Shown here piece by piece: positions 20,083 through 28,474 of a stretch of 64,000 bases of DNA. How positions within the stretch are numbered: position 1 is the stretch's first letter; every line of letters starts with the position of its first letter. The notes under the pieces are model-generated. The model was not told where the DNA came from and did no database searches. It saw only the letters and a program-made list of their open reading frames with translations. This DNA is from CAIKMD01 sp963729935 (GTDB lineage Bacteria; Pseudomonadota; Alphaproteobacteria; ATCC43930; CGMCC-115725). Location of the stretch: the NCBI GenBank assembly GCA_963729935.1, contig CAVSPW010000004.1, positions 620,001 to 684,000 on the forward strand, written 5' to 3'. The position numbers and the translations under genes were made by a program.

Positions 20083-20955
20083 TTAATTTTCCAGCTGAGC
20101 CCTGTAATGCCGCGCGATCTCGCCGCCGGTTGCGAGCCACACGCCGTCATGGCGGCAAATATAGTCGAGCGCCTTGTCGAGCGCACCAATGCGATAGGGC
20201 TTGCCCGTTAGATAAGGGTGAAGACAGATCGCCATGACCCGCGCCGATTGCGCCCCCTCGCGATAGAGCGTGTCGAATTGGTCGCAGATCATCTGGCGGA
20301 ATTCGTCGGCCATCCGGTTGTGCCGCTCGAAAGCCGGAATATCGTTGATGTCGTGGCTGTAGGGGATCGAGGTGATGGTCTTCCCGCTTTCCAAGGTCAT
20401 CACATAAGGCTGGTCGTCATTGGTCCAATCGCAGACATACTCGACCCCGTGAGCCGCGAGATGATCGAGCGTGTTCCAGGTTTCCTGCAACCCCGAGCCG
20501 AGCCAGCCTTTCGGCCGCGCGCCGGTGCCCTTGGCAATCACATCGAGCGCGGTCTTGATGACGCCTTCTTCTTCGGCTTCGGGGACATCGATGAGGCGGC
20601 GCGAATTGGTCTCGTTGTGTCCCATCCACTCCCAATTCCGCTTCTTGCCTTCGGCGATGATCTCGGGGTGGTAGCGGCAGATATCGCTGTTGAGCGCAAC
20701 GGTCGCGCGAATGCCGTAGCGGTCGAACACTTCCATGAAGCGGAAGACGCCGATGCGGTTGCCGTAGTCGCGCGCGGACCAGCTGGGCACGTCGGGAATT
20801 TTGGCCGTCGGGCTGCCGGGGATCCTCTCGGCGAGCGAGAAGAATTCGATATTGGGAATGATCCAGAGCGCCAGCCGCTCGCCCTTGGGCCAGGCCAGCT
20901 TCTTGCGTTGAATGATCGGGGAATAGGGAAACGGGCCGTAGGCACCGGGCTTCAT
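20083..20955 (-). CDS. polysaccharide deacetylase family protein (allantoinase PuuE-like)
   Basis: A 290-residue protein from the ATG at 20955. The NodB-fold metal site is recognisable in WMGHNETNSRRL, and the rest (RIGVFRFMEVFDRYGIRATV, GWLGSGLQETWNTLDHLAAHGVEYVCDW, ICLHPYLTGKPYRI) matches the group that includes the cofactor-independent allantoinase PuuE. No signal peptide is present, so it is cytoplasmic and unlikely to act on cell-wall sugars. It lies one base from the isochorismatase-type gene and 10 bases upstream of the importer. I infer hydrolysis of a cyclic amide or related imported compound. Confidence 0.82.
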   Translation of the reverse strand: MKPGAYGPFPYSPIIQRKKLAWPKGERLALWIIPNIEFFSLAERIPGSPTAKIPDVPSWSARDYGNRIGVFRFMEVFDRYGIRATVALNSDICRYHPEIIAEGKKRNWEWMGHNETNSRRLIDVPEAEEEGVIKTALDVIAKGTGARPKGWLGSGLQETWNTLDHLAAHGVEYVCDWTNDDQPYVMTLESGKTITSIPYSHDINDIPAFERHNRMADEFRQMICDQFDTLYREGAQSARVMAICLHPYLTGKPYRIGALDKALDYICRHDGVWLATGGEIARHYRAQLEN

Positions 20956-20956
20956 G

Positions 20957-21661
20957 TCATACCGCCTTGCGGGGCTTGAGCGTCGCGAGCTCGGCGACGA
21001 CCGCGTCGACATGCATCACGTCCGCATATTTATGATGCAGATCGAAGAGATTGATCTTGTGCGACAGGAGGCTCCGGTCGAAGCACCCCTCCTCGACGAC
21101 GACGACATGGAAGCCATGCGAATGCGCATCGACCGCCGAGGCGCGCAGACAGCCGGAGGTGCTCTCGCCGCACAAAATGACGGTCCTGATCCCGAGCTGG
21201 GTCAGATGTGCCGAAAGCGGCGTGCCGAAGAAAGCGCTCGCGCGCTGCTTGGTGATCACCACATCGCCCGGCTGGGGGTTGAATTCGGGCCGGATGCGAT
21301 AGAGCGAGGCATCGATCGCCCCGCGCTGCCGTCGCGTCGCGGTGACGGCGCCCGGCTTGCTTTCCGGCCGCGCGTCGCCGGTCGAATAGAAGACCGGCAG
21401 CCCCGCCTCGCGCGCGGCGGAAAAAAGGCGCTTCGTCGGCTCGATCGCGGCAAAGGCGTATTCGCCGCAAGTGCCCGGATGGTCCCGGGTGATCGCCGCG
21501 ACCGGCTTGTCGCCGCCCTGATAGACGAGTTCATAGAGATCGATGGCGACGAGCGCGGCCGGGCCGCCGATGAAGGTCTCGCGCCGGTACTGGCCGTAGA
21601 CCGCAAGGGTCTCGGCCGGCACGACATCCCGCCAGCAATGATCCTCGAATGGATCGATCAT
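20957..21661 (-). CDS. isochorismatase-like cysteine hydrolase
   Basis: A 234-residue hydrolase from the ATG at 21661. The Asp-Lys-Cys triad is visible: D in LVAIDLYELVY, K in DVVITKQRASAFFGT, and C in LCGESTSGCLRASAVDA. Members with this pattern are often amidases acting on N-carbamoyl compounds, ureidoacrylate or nicotinamide. It is the first gene of the operon that continues with a PuuE-like amidohydrolase and an ABC importer, which fits stepwise hydrolysis of an imported N-rich compound. The exact substrate is not readable. Confidence 0.88.
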   Translation of the reverse strand: MIDPFEDHCWRDVVPAETLAVYGQYRRETFIGGPAALVAIDLYELVYQGGDKPVAAITRDHPGTCGEYAFAAIEPTKRLFSAAREAGLPVFYSTGDARPESKPGAVTATRRQRGAIDASLYRIRPEFNPQPGDVVITKQRASAFFGTPLSAHLTQLGIRTVILCGESTSGCLRASAVDAHSHGFHVVVVEEGCFDRSLLSHKINLFDLHHKYADVMHVDAVVAELATLKPRKAV

Positions 21662-21804
21662 GACACCTCCCGCTTTGCGCCAATTGTTCGCCCATTCCGC
21701 GCGGCGACGCAAGGCGTCAAACCGCTGCTGCCCGCGGAAATGGCACGCGCCGCGTCGTTTTCGCGCTTTGACAGGGATGCCGCTTGGGCCTAGGCAAATG
21801 CGCC

Positions 21805-22788
21805 ATGGATTACGCGCCGCCACGCCCGCTCGTGTCGCCGCCCGCGACCATTCGGCTCGAGGCGATCACGTACGCCGCGATCATCGGCGCGGGCGGCCTC
21901 CTCTCCTGGCTGAGCGCCGACCACCCGGCGCTCTTGCCGGTCTGGGCGCCCTGGGATTTTTCCTGGCCCGAATATCTCGGCCTGACACTCGCGCTGTTCT
22001 GGTACCTGCGCGGCCTCGACGCGGCGCCCCTGGCCGAGCGTCCGCCGCTGTGGCGGCGCATCGCCTTCTTCGCCGGTCTCGGCCTCCTCTACGCCGTGCT
22101 CCAGACCCGGTTCGAATATCTCTCGCAGCACATGTTCTTCTTGAACCGTACGCAACATGTGGCGATGCATCATCTGGGACCGTTCCTGATCGCGCTGGGC
22201 ATGAGCGGCGCCACGATCAGGCGAGGCATGCCGCCCTGGCTCGCGCGCGCGATCGGGCACCCGTTCTTCGCCATACCGATCGGCGTGTTGCAGCAGCCGC
22301 TGCTGGCCGCCTTCCTCTTCGTCGGGTCGTTCTATTTCTGGCTCGTTCCCGATATCCATTTTCGCGCGATGATCGACCCGCGGCTCTATGCGCTGATGAA
22401 TTGGACGATGGTGCTGGACGGGATTCTGTTCTGGACCCTGGTCCTCGATCCGCGGCCGAGACCGGCCGCGCGGGTCTCCTTCGGCACGCGCGCCGCGCTC
22501 GCCTTCGGCGTGATGTTTCCCCAGATCATCCTCGGCGCGATCATCACCTTCACGCAGAGCGACCTCTACCCCTATTACGAATTGTGCGGGCGCCTCTACC
22601 CCTCGATTGCGGCGCTCTATGACCAACATGTCGGCGGCATCATCATGTGGATTCCGCCGTCGATGATGAGCATCATCGCCGTGCTCCTCGTGATCAACGC
22701 GCTGCGGATCCACGAAGATTCGATCGAGGAGACCGATGAAGACGCGGCATCCATGGCAAATCTCGCGAAATCCTGGACGGGGCGGTAG
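21805..22788 (+). CDS. CtaG-like (caa3-type) cytochrome c oxidase assembly protein
   Basis: A 327-residue integral membrane protein from the ATG at 21805 with about seven hydrophobic helices. Diagnostic positions are FEYLSQHMFFLNRTQHVAMH and HHLGPFLIALG early, and FPQIILGAIITFTQSDLYPY late, with conserved His residues that could bind copper. It belongs to the caa3_CtaG Pfam group, not to the Cox11 family of the same gene name. It is convergent with an SCO-type gene, 27 bases apart, forming an oxidase-assembly pair. Confidence 0.87.
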   Translation: MDYAPPRPLVSPPATIRLEAITYAAIIGAGGLLSWLSADHPALLPVWAPWDFSWPEYLGLTLALFWYLRGLDAAPLAERPPLWRRIAFFAGLGLLYAVLQTRFEYLSQHMFFLNRTQHVAMHHLGPFLIALGMSGATIRRGMPPWLARAIGHPFFAIPIGVLQQPLLAAFLFVGSFYFWLVPDIHFRAMIDPRLYALMNWTMVLDGILFWTLVLDPRPRPAARVSFGTRAALAFGVMFPQIILGAIITFTQSDLYPYYELCGRLYPSIAALYDQHVGGIIMWIPPSMMSIIAVLLVINALRIHEDSIEETDEDAASMANLAKSWTGR

Positions 22789-22815
22789 CGTGCTCGCCCT
22801 GTGCCCATGCCGCAC

Positions 22816-23463
22816 TCAAACCAGTTGCCACAGCCTCGCCAGAAGGCTGGGCGGGTGCGCCGCTGCGACGAGCTGCTTCAAATCCGCCGCGGTTCCGGTC
22901 AGATCGGGATTGGTCGTACTGAGCGAAGGGACCAAAAGGCGCGCCGCGCCCTCGCCGTCGAAAACATAGATCGCGGAACTATGCGTGACCTCGTAGGGGT
23001 GGTCCTTGGTTTCGGGCTCGACCGAATAGACCACGCGGTAGCGCCGCGCGAGCGCGGCGAGCTCATCCGGCGTGCCGCGCAGTGCGTCGATCTCGGGCGC
23101 GAAACTCTTGACATAATCCGCGAGCACCGCCGGCGTATCGCGGTTCGGATCGACGGTCACGAACAGCAGGCGGATCTCCTTCGCGTCGGGACCGAGCTGG
23201 CCTAGAATCGTAGCGACGTTCGCGAGCGTCGTCGGACAGACATCGGGGCAATAGGTGTAGCCGAAATAGAGCATCACGATCTTGCCGCGATAATCCGCCT
23301 GGGTGACGCGCTTTCCGTCGGCGGCGCGCGTCATCATGAAATCGAGCGCCGGCGTGCTGCCCGAGACGTCGATCCCATGCCAATTTTGTGCCTGGTCGCA
23401 GCCCGCGAGCGCGGCCACGCCGAGGCCGAGGCCGCTCAGCATCAGGCTCCGCCGCGTCGGCAT
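22816..23463 (-). CDS. SCO1/SenC family copper chaperone
   Basis: A 215-residue protein from the ATG at 23463. The N-terminus (MPTRRSLMLSGLGLGVAALAGC) is a twin-Arg-like signal ending in a lipobox LAGC, so it is probably a lipoprotein. The thioredoxin fold carries the copper motif CPDVCP in YFGYTYCPDVCPTTL, and the third ligand His in VTHSSAIYVFD. SCO proteins deliver copper to the CuA site of cytochrome oxidase in the periplasm. A 56-codon membrane-protein gene lies immediately upstream on the same strand. Confidence 0.93.
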   Translation of the reverse strand: MPTRRSLMLSGLGLGVAALAGCDQAQNWHGIDVSGSTPALDFMMTRAADGKRVTQADYRGKIVMLYFGYTYCPDVCPTTLANVATILGQLGPDAKEIRLLFVTVDPNRDTPAVLADYVKSFAPEIDALRGTPDELAALARRYRVVYSVEPETKDHPYEVTHSSAIYVFDGEGAARLLVPSLSTTNPDLTGTAADLKQLVAAAHPPSLLARLWQLV

Positions 23464-23476
23464 AAAGCTTTCTCGG

Positions 23477-23647
23477 TCAACCGGCCGCGACGACATGAGC
23501 CGACTGCGCCTCATGCAGCACCACGACGATGCCGACCGCGGTCGCGAACACCAGCACCGAAACCATGACCAGGCCGATCCCCAGCATTTGGTTGCGCCGC
23601 CGCGGGCCCGTGCCTTGACGGCCTTGGCGGTCCATTCTTGTCGACAT
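23477..23647 (-). CDS. small single-span membrane protein upstream of SCO
   Basis: A 56-residue protein from the ATG at 23647. The first 20 residues are basic (DRQGRQGTGPRRRNQ) and are followed by one hydrophobic helix of about 24 residues (MLGIGLVMVSVLVFATAVGI and on), then a short tail. It ends 13 bases before the SCO start, so the two are cotranscribed. Third-codon GC fits real coding sequence. A role with cytochrome oxidase assembly is inferred from position only. Confidence 0.6.
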   Translation of the reverse strand: MSTRMDRQGRQGTGPRRRNQMLGIGLVMVSVLVFATAVGIVVVLHEAQSAHVVAAG

Positions 23648-23797
23648 CGCGCCTCCGGTTTCCGGCGCCGAGTTTACGCCGCGCCGCGCTCATCCGGAAC
23701 CCGATCGCGCAAATTCTCAAATTAAAGCTTTGCAAGATTCGGCGCCTCCGCGCCCGCCGCGACGATCGGACGCATGCGGGACGGATCGCAAACGCCA

Positions 23798-25525
23798 TCA
23801 GCGCCCGAGCTTGCGTGCGACCAAGTGGTCGATCGCCTGTGCGATCTTCGGCACCTGGGCATGTTTGTCGGGAAGATCCTCGGCCGCATCGTCGAGATGA
23901 ACCAACATGCTCGCATTGGCCTCGAAGAGGAGCAGCGCGCCGTCGCGCGTGATCGCGCAATCGATCCCGCCATAATCGAGATCGAGCCGGCGCGCGATCT
24001 CGCGCATGGCCTCGGCGGGCCCGCCCCCGAACCCGTCTTCGTAATCCGCGAGAAAGCGCGCTTCTTCCTCGCGATGCTCGGGCCGGGCCATGTCGGCGCG
24101 CCAATAATGAACGAGCCAATCCTTGGCGATCGCGAGATGATAGGGGAAGACCGCGCGATCGACGAAGATGAAGCGATATTTGCGATAGCGTCCGTCGGCG
24201 CCGCGGTAGTCGTGATAATCGGTCAAGTAGTAATCGCGATGGGGCATTGAAGCGAGATAAGCGACGAGCGCCTCCGGATGCTCCACGCGCGTCAAATCCT
24301 GCCCGCCATGGGAACCGGCCGGACGGACGAGGAGCGGCCGCGCAAAAGCGTCGGCTGACAGCGCCAGCTCTTCGAGTTCCGCCCGTGTCATGCGCCGCGT
24401 CTTCGGCACGATCACCCCGGCGATATCGCCGAGCCGGGCCGCGATCCGATCGCGGCGCGTCGCGGGAATCCGCCCCGGCGGATTGAGGATGGGGCAGCCG
24501 CGCTCGCGGCAGTAGGTCTCGACCCGGTCGAGAAATCGCGCGCCGCGATCGGGGTCCGAAACGGCGTTGAAGACGATATCGCAAGGGGGAAGAGACCCGG
24601 CGCCGGGCACGCGGTCGCCCTCGGCATCATCCGAGGCCAGCAGATTGACCGCGGCCGTCTCGTATCGATCGGGGGCGAAGAGAAAACGCGTCGAGGTGTT
24701 GCACAGTTCGGCCGCGCCGACGACGAGCACCCGCGCCCGCGCCGGAGCCGACAGACAGGGCTTGACCGCGACGCCCTGGCGCAGCGCCCATTCGCGGCAT
24801 TCGCGCGCGGCTTCGTCGAGCCGGTTCTGGCGGTCGAGCGCTTCGGCCAAATGCAGACGCGCATCGAGCCCGGCCGGATTGCGCGCCAGAACGCGGCGGA
24901 AGGCCGCCTCGGCCGCCGCGAAATCTTCTGCTTTGAGCGCGACCAAGCCGAACTGGATCCACAATTCCTTCGAATCGGGTTCGAGGGCGAGCGCCGCGCG
25001 AAACGCCGTCAGCGCCTCCGCATCGCGACCCAGGCCGGCCAGAACGAGTCCGTGATTTTGTTGGGCCAAGACATTCGAGGGATCGAGCCGCGTCGCTTGC
25101 GCGAGCGCTTCGGCTGCTTGCCGGTGACGCCCGGCGCGATGGAGCGAGACGCCGAGATCGTTGAAGGCCGGCGCGAGATTAGGCTTCAGCGCGACCGCGC
25201 GCTCGAAGAACGCGACCGCTCCCCCGTCATCGCCGCGCTGTTGCCTGACGCAGCCGAGCTTGTGAAACGCGAAGGGCGCGAACGGGCCCGCCGGAGCGGC
25301 CGCGGCGCAGCGCGTCATCAGAAGCTCGGCCGCTTCGAGCGCCGCCGCATTGAGGCGGATGAGGCCCAGAAAGAACAGCGCCTCTATCTGATCGGGATCG
25401 CGGCTCAACGCTGCCGCATATAGCTCGGCCGCCTCGCGATTGCGGCCGGCCTTGAAATGAGCGCTCGCCCCGTGGAGCGCGGCCGCTTCCGATCCGGGCC
25501 AGGGCGTGGCGGAATCTGCGTCCAA
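23798..25525 (-). CDS. TPR protein fused to a C-terminal ATP-grasp-like domain
   Basis: A 575-residue protein with a TTG start at 25525; an in-frame TAA lies just upstream, so no longer form exists. Residues 15-255 are six or more TPR units (for example AELYAAALSRDPDQIEALFF, PAFNDLGVSLHRAGRHRQAA, LDARLHLAEALDRQNRLDEA). Residues about 265-570 look like an ATP-grasp ligase: VLVVGAAELCNTST opens it, RPLLVRPAGSHGGQDL provides the nucleotide loop, and GGIDCAITRDGALLLFEANA is the metal-binding close. It may ligate an amino acid or peptide to an acceptor recruited by the TPRs. No neighbour shows the substrate. Confidence 0.82.
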   Translation of the reverse strand: MDADSATPWPGSEAAALHGASAHFKAGRNREAAELYAAALSRDPDQIEALFFLGLIRLNAAALEAAELLMTRCAAAAPAGPFAPFAFHKLGCVRQQRGDDGGAVAFFERAVALKPNLAPAFNDLGVSLHRAGRHRQAAEALAQATRLDPSNVLAQQNHGLVLAGLGRDAEALTAFRAALALEPDSKELWIQFGLVALKAEDFAAAEAAFRRVLARNPAGLDARLHLAEALDRQNRLDEAARECREWALRQGVAVKPCLSAPARARVLVVGAAELCNTSTRFLFAPDRYETAAVNLLASDDAEGDRVPGAGSLPPCDIVFNAVSDPDRGARFLDRVETYCRERGCPILNPPGRIPATRRDRIAARLGDIAGVIVPKTRRMTRAELEELALSADAFARPLLVRPAGSHGGQDLTRVEHPEALVAYLASMPHRDYYLTDYHDYRGADGRYRKYRFIFVDRAVFPYHLAIAKDWLVHYWRADMARPEHREEEARFLADYEDGFGGGPAEAMREIARRLDLDYGGIDCAITRDGALLLFEANASMLVHLDDAAEDLPDKHAQVPKIAQAIDHLVARKLGR

Positions 25526-25544
25526 GATCGAACCTTATCCGGGA

Positions 25545-25631
25545 TCAATGCCGCGCGCGGGGCGCGAGCGGCTGCAAGATATTGTCACTATAGGTGAAGA
25601 CCGCGCCGTCGCGCTTCACCAAACCATCCAT
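25545..25631 (-). CDS. possible 28-residue peptide, doubtful
   Basis: A short reading frame (MDGLVKRDGAVFTYSDNILQ and eight more residues) lies in the 227-base gap upstream of the TPR gene. It reads like genuine protein, and the frame stays open for ten codons before the ATG (LTWRGR), so it could also be a decayed fragment of a longer gene. There is no clear ribosome-binding site. Confidence 0.25.
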   Translation of the reverse strand: MDGLVKRDGAVFTYSDNILQPLAPRARH

Positions 25632-25752
25632 GCGGCCGCGCCAGGTTAAATTTCTGAAGGGTTACAGCGCGGTGAGGGATGACCGGCGCGCCGCTCGCCT
25701 AATACAGCTTGACGGCATGATGATGATCTCGCGCTAGGAAGGGAAGGTTTCA

Positions 25753-25956
25753 ATGGAGCGCTTCGCGGGCGAGCCCAATCTCGATGAAATACTCTCGGAT
25801 CCGATCATCCGCAGCGTGATGAAGGCGGACGGCATCGATATGAGGCGCTTGTGCGAGATTCTGGTGAAGGCCGCCGGCGCAAGCCGGTTGACGACTCCCG
25901 CTCTGGCATCGAGCCAGGAGACGGGCTTCGGGCTCGGCTATCGACCGGCCTCATAG
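25753..25956 (+). CDS. small conserved-looking hypothetical protein
   Basis: A 67-residue protein. GGAAGGGAAGG precedes the ATG at 25753 at good spacing. The N-terminal 42 residues (NLDEILSDPIIRSVMKADGI, then MRRLCEILVKAA) look like a short two-helix domain I have seen in small alphaproteobacterial proteins without a known function. The C-terminal tail is low in structure. It is transcribed away from its neighbours. Confidence 0.6.
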   Translation: MERFAGEPNLDEILSDPIIRSVMKADGIDMRRLCEILVKAAGASRLTTPALASSQETGFGLGYRPAS

Positions 25957-26019
25957 ACGCCGGCATCGCGGTCGCATCGCTTTCTCGCTTCTTCGGACGG
26001 CAGATCGGCAGCGCCACGA

Positions 26020-26232
26020 TCAGGCTTCGCTCTTGTCTTCGGCTTCCTTGGCCTTGGCGACGATTGCCTCGGCAATGAGACGCGCGTCATGCGCGGTCAT
26101 CTGCAAGACCACCATGCCATCCTCGCGCGGAAGATCGACGCGCAGCAGCACGTCGCGTTCCGGGCTCAAGGCAAAGGCCAGGAGCTCGGGCGTGACCCTG
26201 AGCCAGGATTGATGCGGACCTTCATGGGGCAT
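26020..26232 (-). CDS. small hypothetical protein downstream of DAHP synthase
   Basis: A 70-residue soluble protein (LRVTPELLAFALSPERDVLL, MVVLQMTAHDARLIAEAIVA) ending in an acidic/Lys tail. The sequence alternates beta strand and helix. It starts 37 bases after the DAHP synthase stop with GGAGG ahead of the ATG, so it belongs to that transcript. Function unknown. Confidence 0.75.
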   Translation of the reverse strand: MPHEGPHQSWLRVTPELLAFALSPERDVLLRVDLPREDGMVVLQMTAHDARLIAEAIVAKAKEAEDKSEA

Positions 26233-26269
26233 GCGGGCCTCCTGCGATAAATGAGGCGCCGCCCGCCCC

Positions 26270-27655
26270 TCACATCGCGGCGGCGGCGCGTTTCTTGGGC
26301 TCGGCCATGCGGCGCTTCTTCAGCTCTTCGGCGATGAGGAAGGCCAATTCCAGCGCCTGACTCGCATTGAGGCGCGGATCGCAATGGGTGTGATAGCGGT
26401 CGCCGAGCGAGGTCTCGGTGATCGCCTGCGCGCCGCCGATGCATTCGGTGACGTTCTGACCGGTCATCTCGAAATGGACGCCGCCGGCATAGCTGCCCTC
26501 GGCCTCGTGCACGGCGAAGAAGCCTTTGACCTCGCGCAGGATCTGATCGACGACGCGCGTCTTGTAGCCGGTGGTCGAGGAGATGGTATTGCCGTGCATC
26601 GGATCGCAGCACCACAACACCTGACGCCCGGCCTTCTTCACCGCGCGAATGAGGGGCGGCAGCTTCTCGGCCACTTTGTCGGCGCCCATGCGTGCGATCA
26701 AGGTCAGGCGGCCGGGCTCGTTGTCGGGATTGAGGATGTCGATCAGACGCAGGAGATCGTCGGCCGGCATGGTCGGGCCGCATTTGAGCCCGACCGGATT
26801 TTTCACTCCGCGCAGGAATTCGACATGCGCGCCCTCGGGCTGGCGCGTGCGGTCGCCGATCCAGAGCATATGCGCCGAGACGTCGTACCATTCGCCGGTG
26901 GTCGAATCGATTCGGGTGAGCGCCTCTTCGTATTCGAGGAGCAGCGCCTCATGCGAGGTGAAAAGCTCGGTCTCGCGGATTTGCGGCGTGGTCTCGGAAG
27001 TGAGGCCGCAGGCGGCCATGAAATCGAGCGTCTCGGTCAGCCGGTCGGCCAGTTCGCGATAGCGCTCGCTTTGCGGGCTGTCGGCGACGAAGCCCTGCGT
27101 CCAACTATGGACGCGGTGGAGATCGGCATAGCCGCCTTGGGCAAAGGCCCGCAGCAAGTTCAGGGTCGCGGCCGATTGGCTGAAGGCCTGGATCATGCGC
27201 TGCGGATCGGGCCTGCGCGCCTCGGGCGTGAACTCCATCCCGTTGATGATGTCGCCGCGATAGGATGGCAGGGTCACGCCATTCTGGGTCTCGGTATCGG
27301 CGCTGCGCGGCTTGGCGAATTGCCCGGCCATGCGCGCGACCTTCACCACCGGACAGGCGGCGCCGAAAGTCAGCACCACCGCCATCTGCAAGAAGACCTG
27401 GAAAGTGTCACGGATGTTGTTGGGCCGGAACTCAGCGAAGCTCTCGGCGCAATCCCCGCCCTGCAGCAGAAAAGCCTTGCCCTCGACCACTCTGGCGAGG
27501 CCCGCTTTGAGGCTGCGCGCCTCGCCGGCAAAGACCAGCGGCGGGTAATTGCGCAAGGTCGCCTCGACCGCATGGAGCGCGGCCTGGTCGGGATAGTCGG
27601 GAACCTGCCGGATCGGCATGCTCCGCCAGCTTTCGGGAGACCATTTCTTCTGCAT
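26270..27655 (-). CDS. class II 3-deoxy-7-phosphoheptulonate (DAHP) synthase
   Basis: About 461 residues from the ATG at 27655 (a TTG two codons earlier is the alternative). It catalyses the first shikimate-pathway step, joining phosphoenolpyruvate and erythrose 4-phosphate. Class II (plant-like) signatures are clear: WRSMPIRQVPDYPD, FLLQGGDCAESFAEF, RMAGQFAKPRSADTE, PVGLKCGPTM, LWCCDPMHGNTI and DPRLNASQALELAFLIAE. Length is normal. A short gene lies just upstream and another just downstream on the same strand. Confidence 0.95.
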   Translation of the reverse strand: MQKKWSPESWRSMPIRQVPDYPDQAALHAVEATLRNYPPLVFAGEARSLKAGLARVVEGKAFLLQGGDCAESFAEFRPNNIRDTFQVFLQMAVVLTFGAACPVVKVARMAGQFAKPRSADTETQNGVTLPSYRGDIINGMEFTPEARRPDPQRMIQAFSQSAATLNLLRAFAQGGYADLHRVHSWTQGFVADSPQSERYRELADRLTETLDFMAACGLTSETTPQIRETELFTSHEALLLEYEEALTRIDSTTGEWYDVSAHMLWIGDRTRQPEGAHVEFLRGVKNPVGLKCGPTMPADDLLRLIDILNPDNEPGRLTLIARMGADKVAEKLPPLIRAVKKAGRQVLWCCDPMHGNTISSTTGYKTRVVDQILREVKGFFAVHEAEGSYAGGVHFEMTGQNVTECIGGAQAITETSLGDRYHTHCDPRLNASQALELAFLIAEELKKRRMAEPKKRAAAAM

Positions 27656-27694
27656 CGTCAACCTTTTGGGCGGCGCTTTGCCCCGCCACCCCTA

Positions 27695-27952
27695 TCAAAT
27701 AGAGGGTTTCCAAGCCGAATAAAAGAGGCGCCGCGCCGGGGCCATTGAGGTGACGATCCGCAGGCCGCTGTCGCGAAGCTTGTCTTCCAGATGGCGGTGC
27801 TCGTCGATCGTGATCGGCCCTGGAACGATCGCGATATGGATTTCTTTGCCGGACGGGTGCGACGGGACGCGTTGGCGAAACGCCCTCGCAAAGTCAATGA
27901 AGTGGGGATTCACGGCACACGTCCCACGCGACCGCCCTAACGGATTCTCCAT
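27695..27952 (-). CDS. hypothetical protein upstream of DAHP synthase
   Basis: An 85-residue reading frame from the ATG at 27952, ending 39 bases before the DAHP synthase start. The section KEIHIAIVPGPITIDEHRHL and the following DKLRDSGLRIVTSMAP read like an alpha/beta protein, and codon use is compatible with coding. There is no good ribosome-binding site and GC is a little below the neighbours. It may be a real small gene or a remnant. Confidence 0.4.
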   Translation of the reverse strand: MENPLGRSRGTCAVNPHFIDFARAFRQRVPSHPSGKEIHIAIVPGPITIDEHRHLEDKLRDSGLRIVTSMAPARRLFYSAWKPSI

Positions 27953-28172
27953 TATTGCATCGCACAATGCCTCATTGGCTGGGCCTCTTTCGGCCCGCTT
28001 GGCTTGGAAATGGCGGAAATGAGCGATTTTCTCAAAGCCTGGCCGCTTCGTACCCGCGTCGGACAAAGTGCGGCCCTCGCAGCTGCACCCCTCGCCGCGC
28101 CGACACCCGGCCTTCATCTTTTCTCAACCTTGAGCAGCCGGAAACGCCACGGCGCCGGGAGCATCTTCTGAC

Positions 28173-28430
28173 ATGGCCACACGAATGCTGACCCGACCGC
28201 GTCTCGCCTTGAGCCGCGCGAAGAAATCCAGCGGCTCGGATGAATGCAGCAGCGTCAGGCGCACGCTGAAGGCGCTCAAGCACTACGATGTTCGCCCCGA
28301 GCAGATCGACGACATCATCCTTCAGGCAATCAATGTCAGCCTTTGCCTCGAATCCGATGGCGATTCGCATGTCGCCGAGGGCTTCAACAACGACATCGTC
28401 ATCAACGGCCGCGCCTTCGGCCGGTGCTAG
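28173..28430 (+). CDS. small hypothetical protein
   Basis: An 85-residue protein from the ATG at 28173. The second half (TLKALKHYDVRPEQIDDIIL, AINVSLCLESDGDSHVAEGF, NDIVINGRAFGRC) is coherent, with strongly GC-biased third codon positions. The stop is followed directly by a hairpin (28430-28459) before the convergent dienelactone hydrolase gene, which supports a real transcription unit. No known family. Confidence 0.55.
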   Translation: MATRMLTRPRLALSRAKKSSGSDECSSVRRTLKALKHYDVRPEQIDDIILQAINVSLCLESDGDSHVAEGFNNDIVINGRAFGRC

Positions 28431-28459
28431 CGATCCCCTGCTCCCCCGGCGGGGATCGC
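28430..28459. terminator. hairpin between convergent genes
   Basis: GCGATCCCC at 28430-28438 pairs perfectly with GGGGATCGC at 28451-28459 around a 12-base loop. It lies between two convergent stops (28430 and 28475), where a bidirectional terminator is expected. There is no T-tract. Confidence 0.5.
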
Positions 28460-28474
28460 CGGAGAATGAACCGT

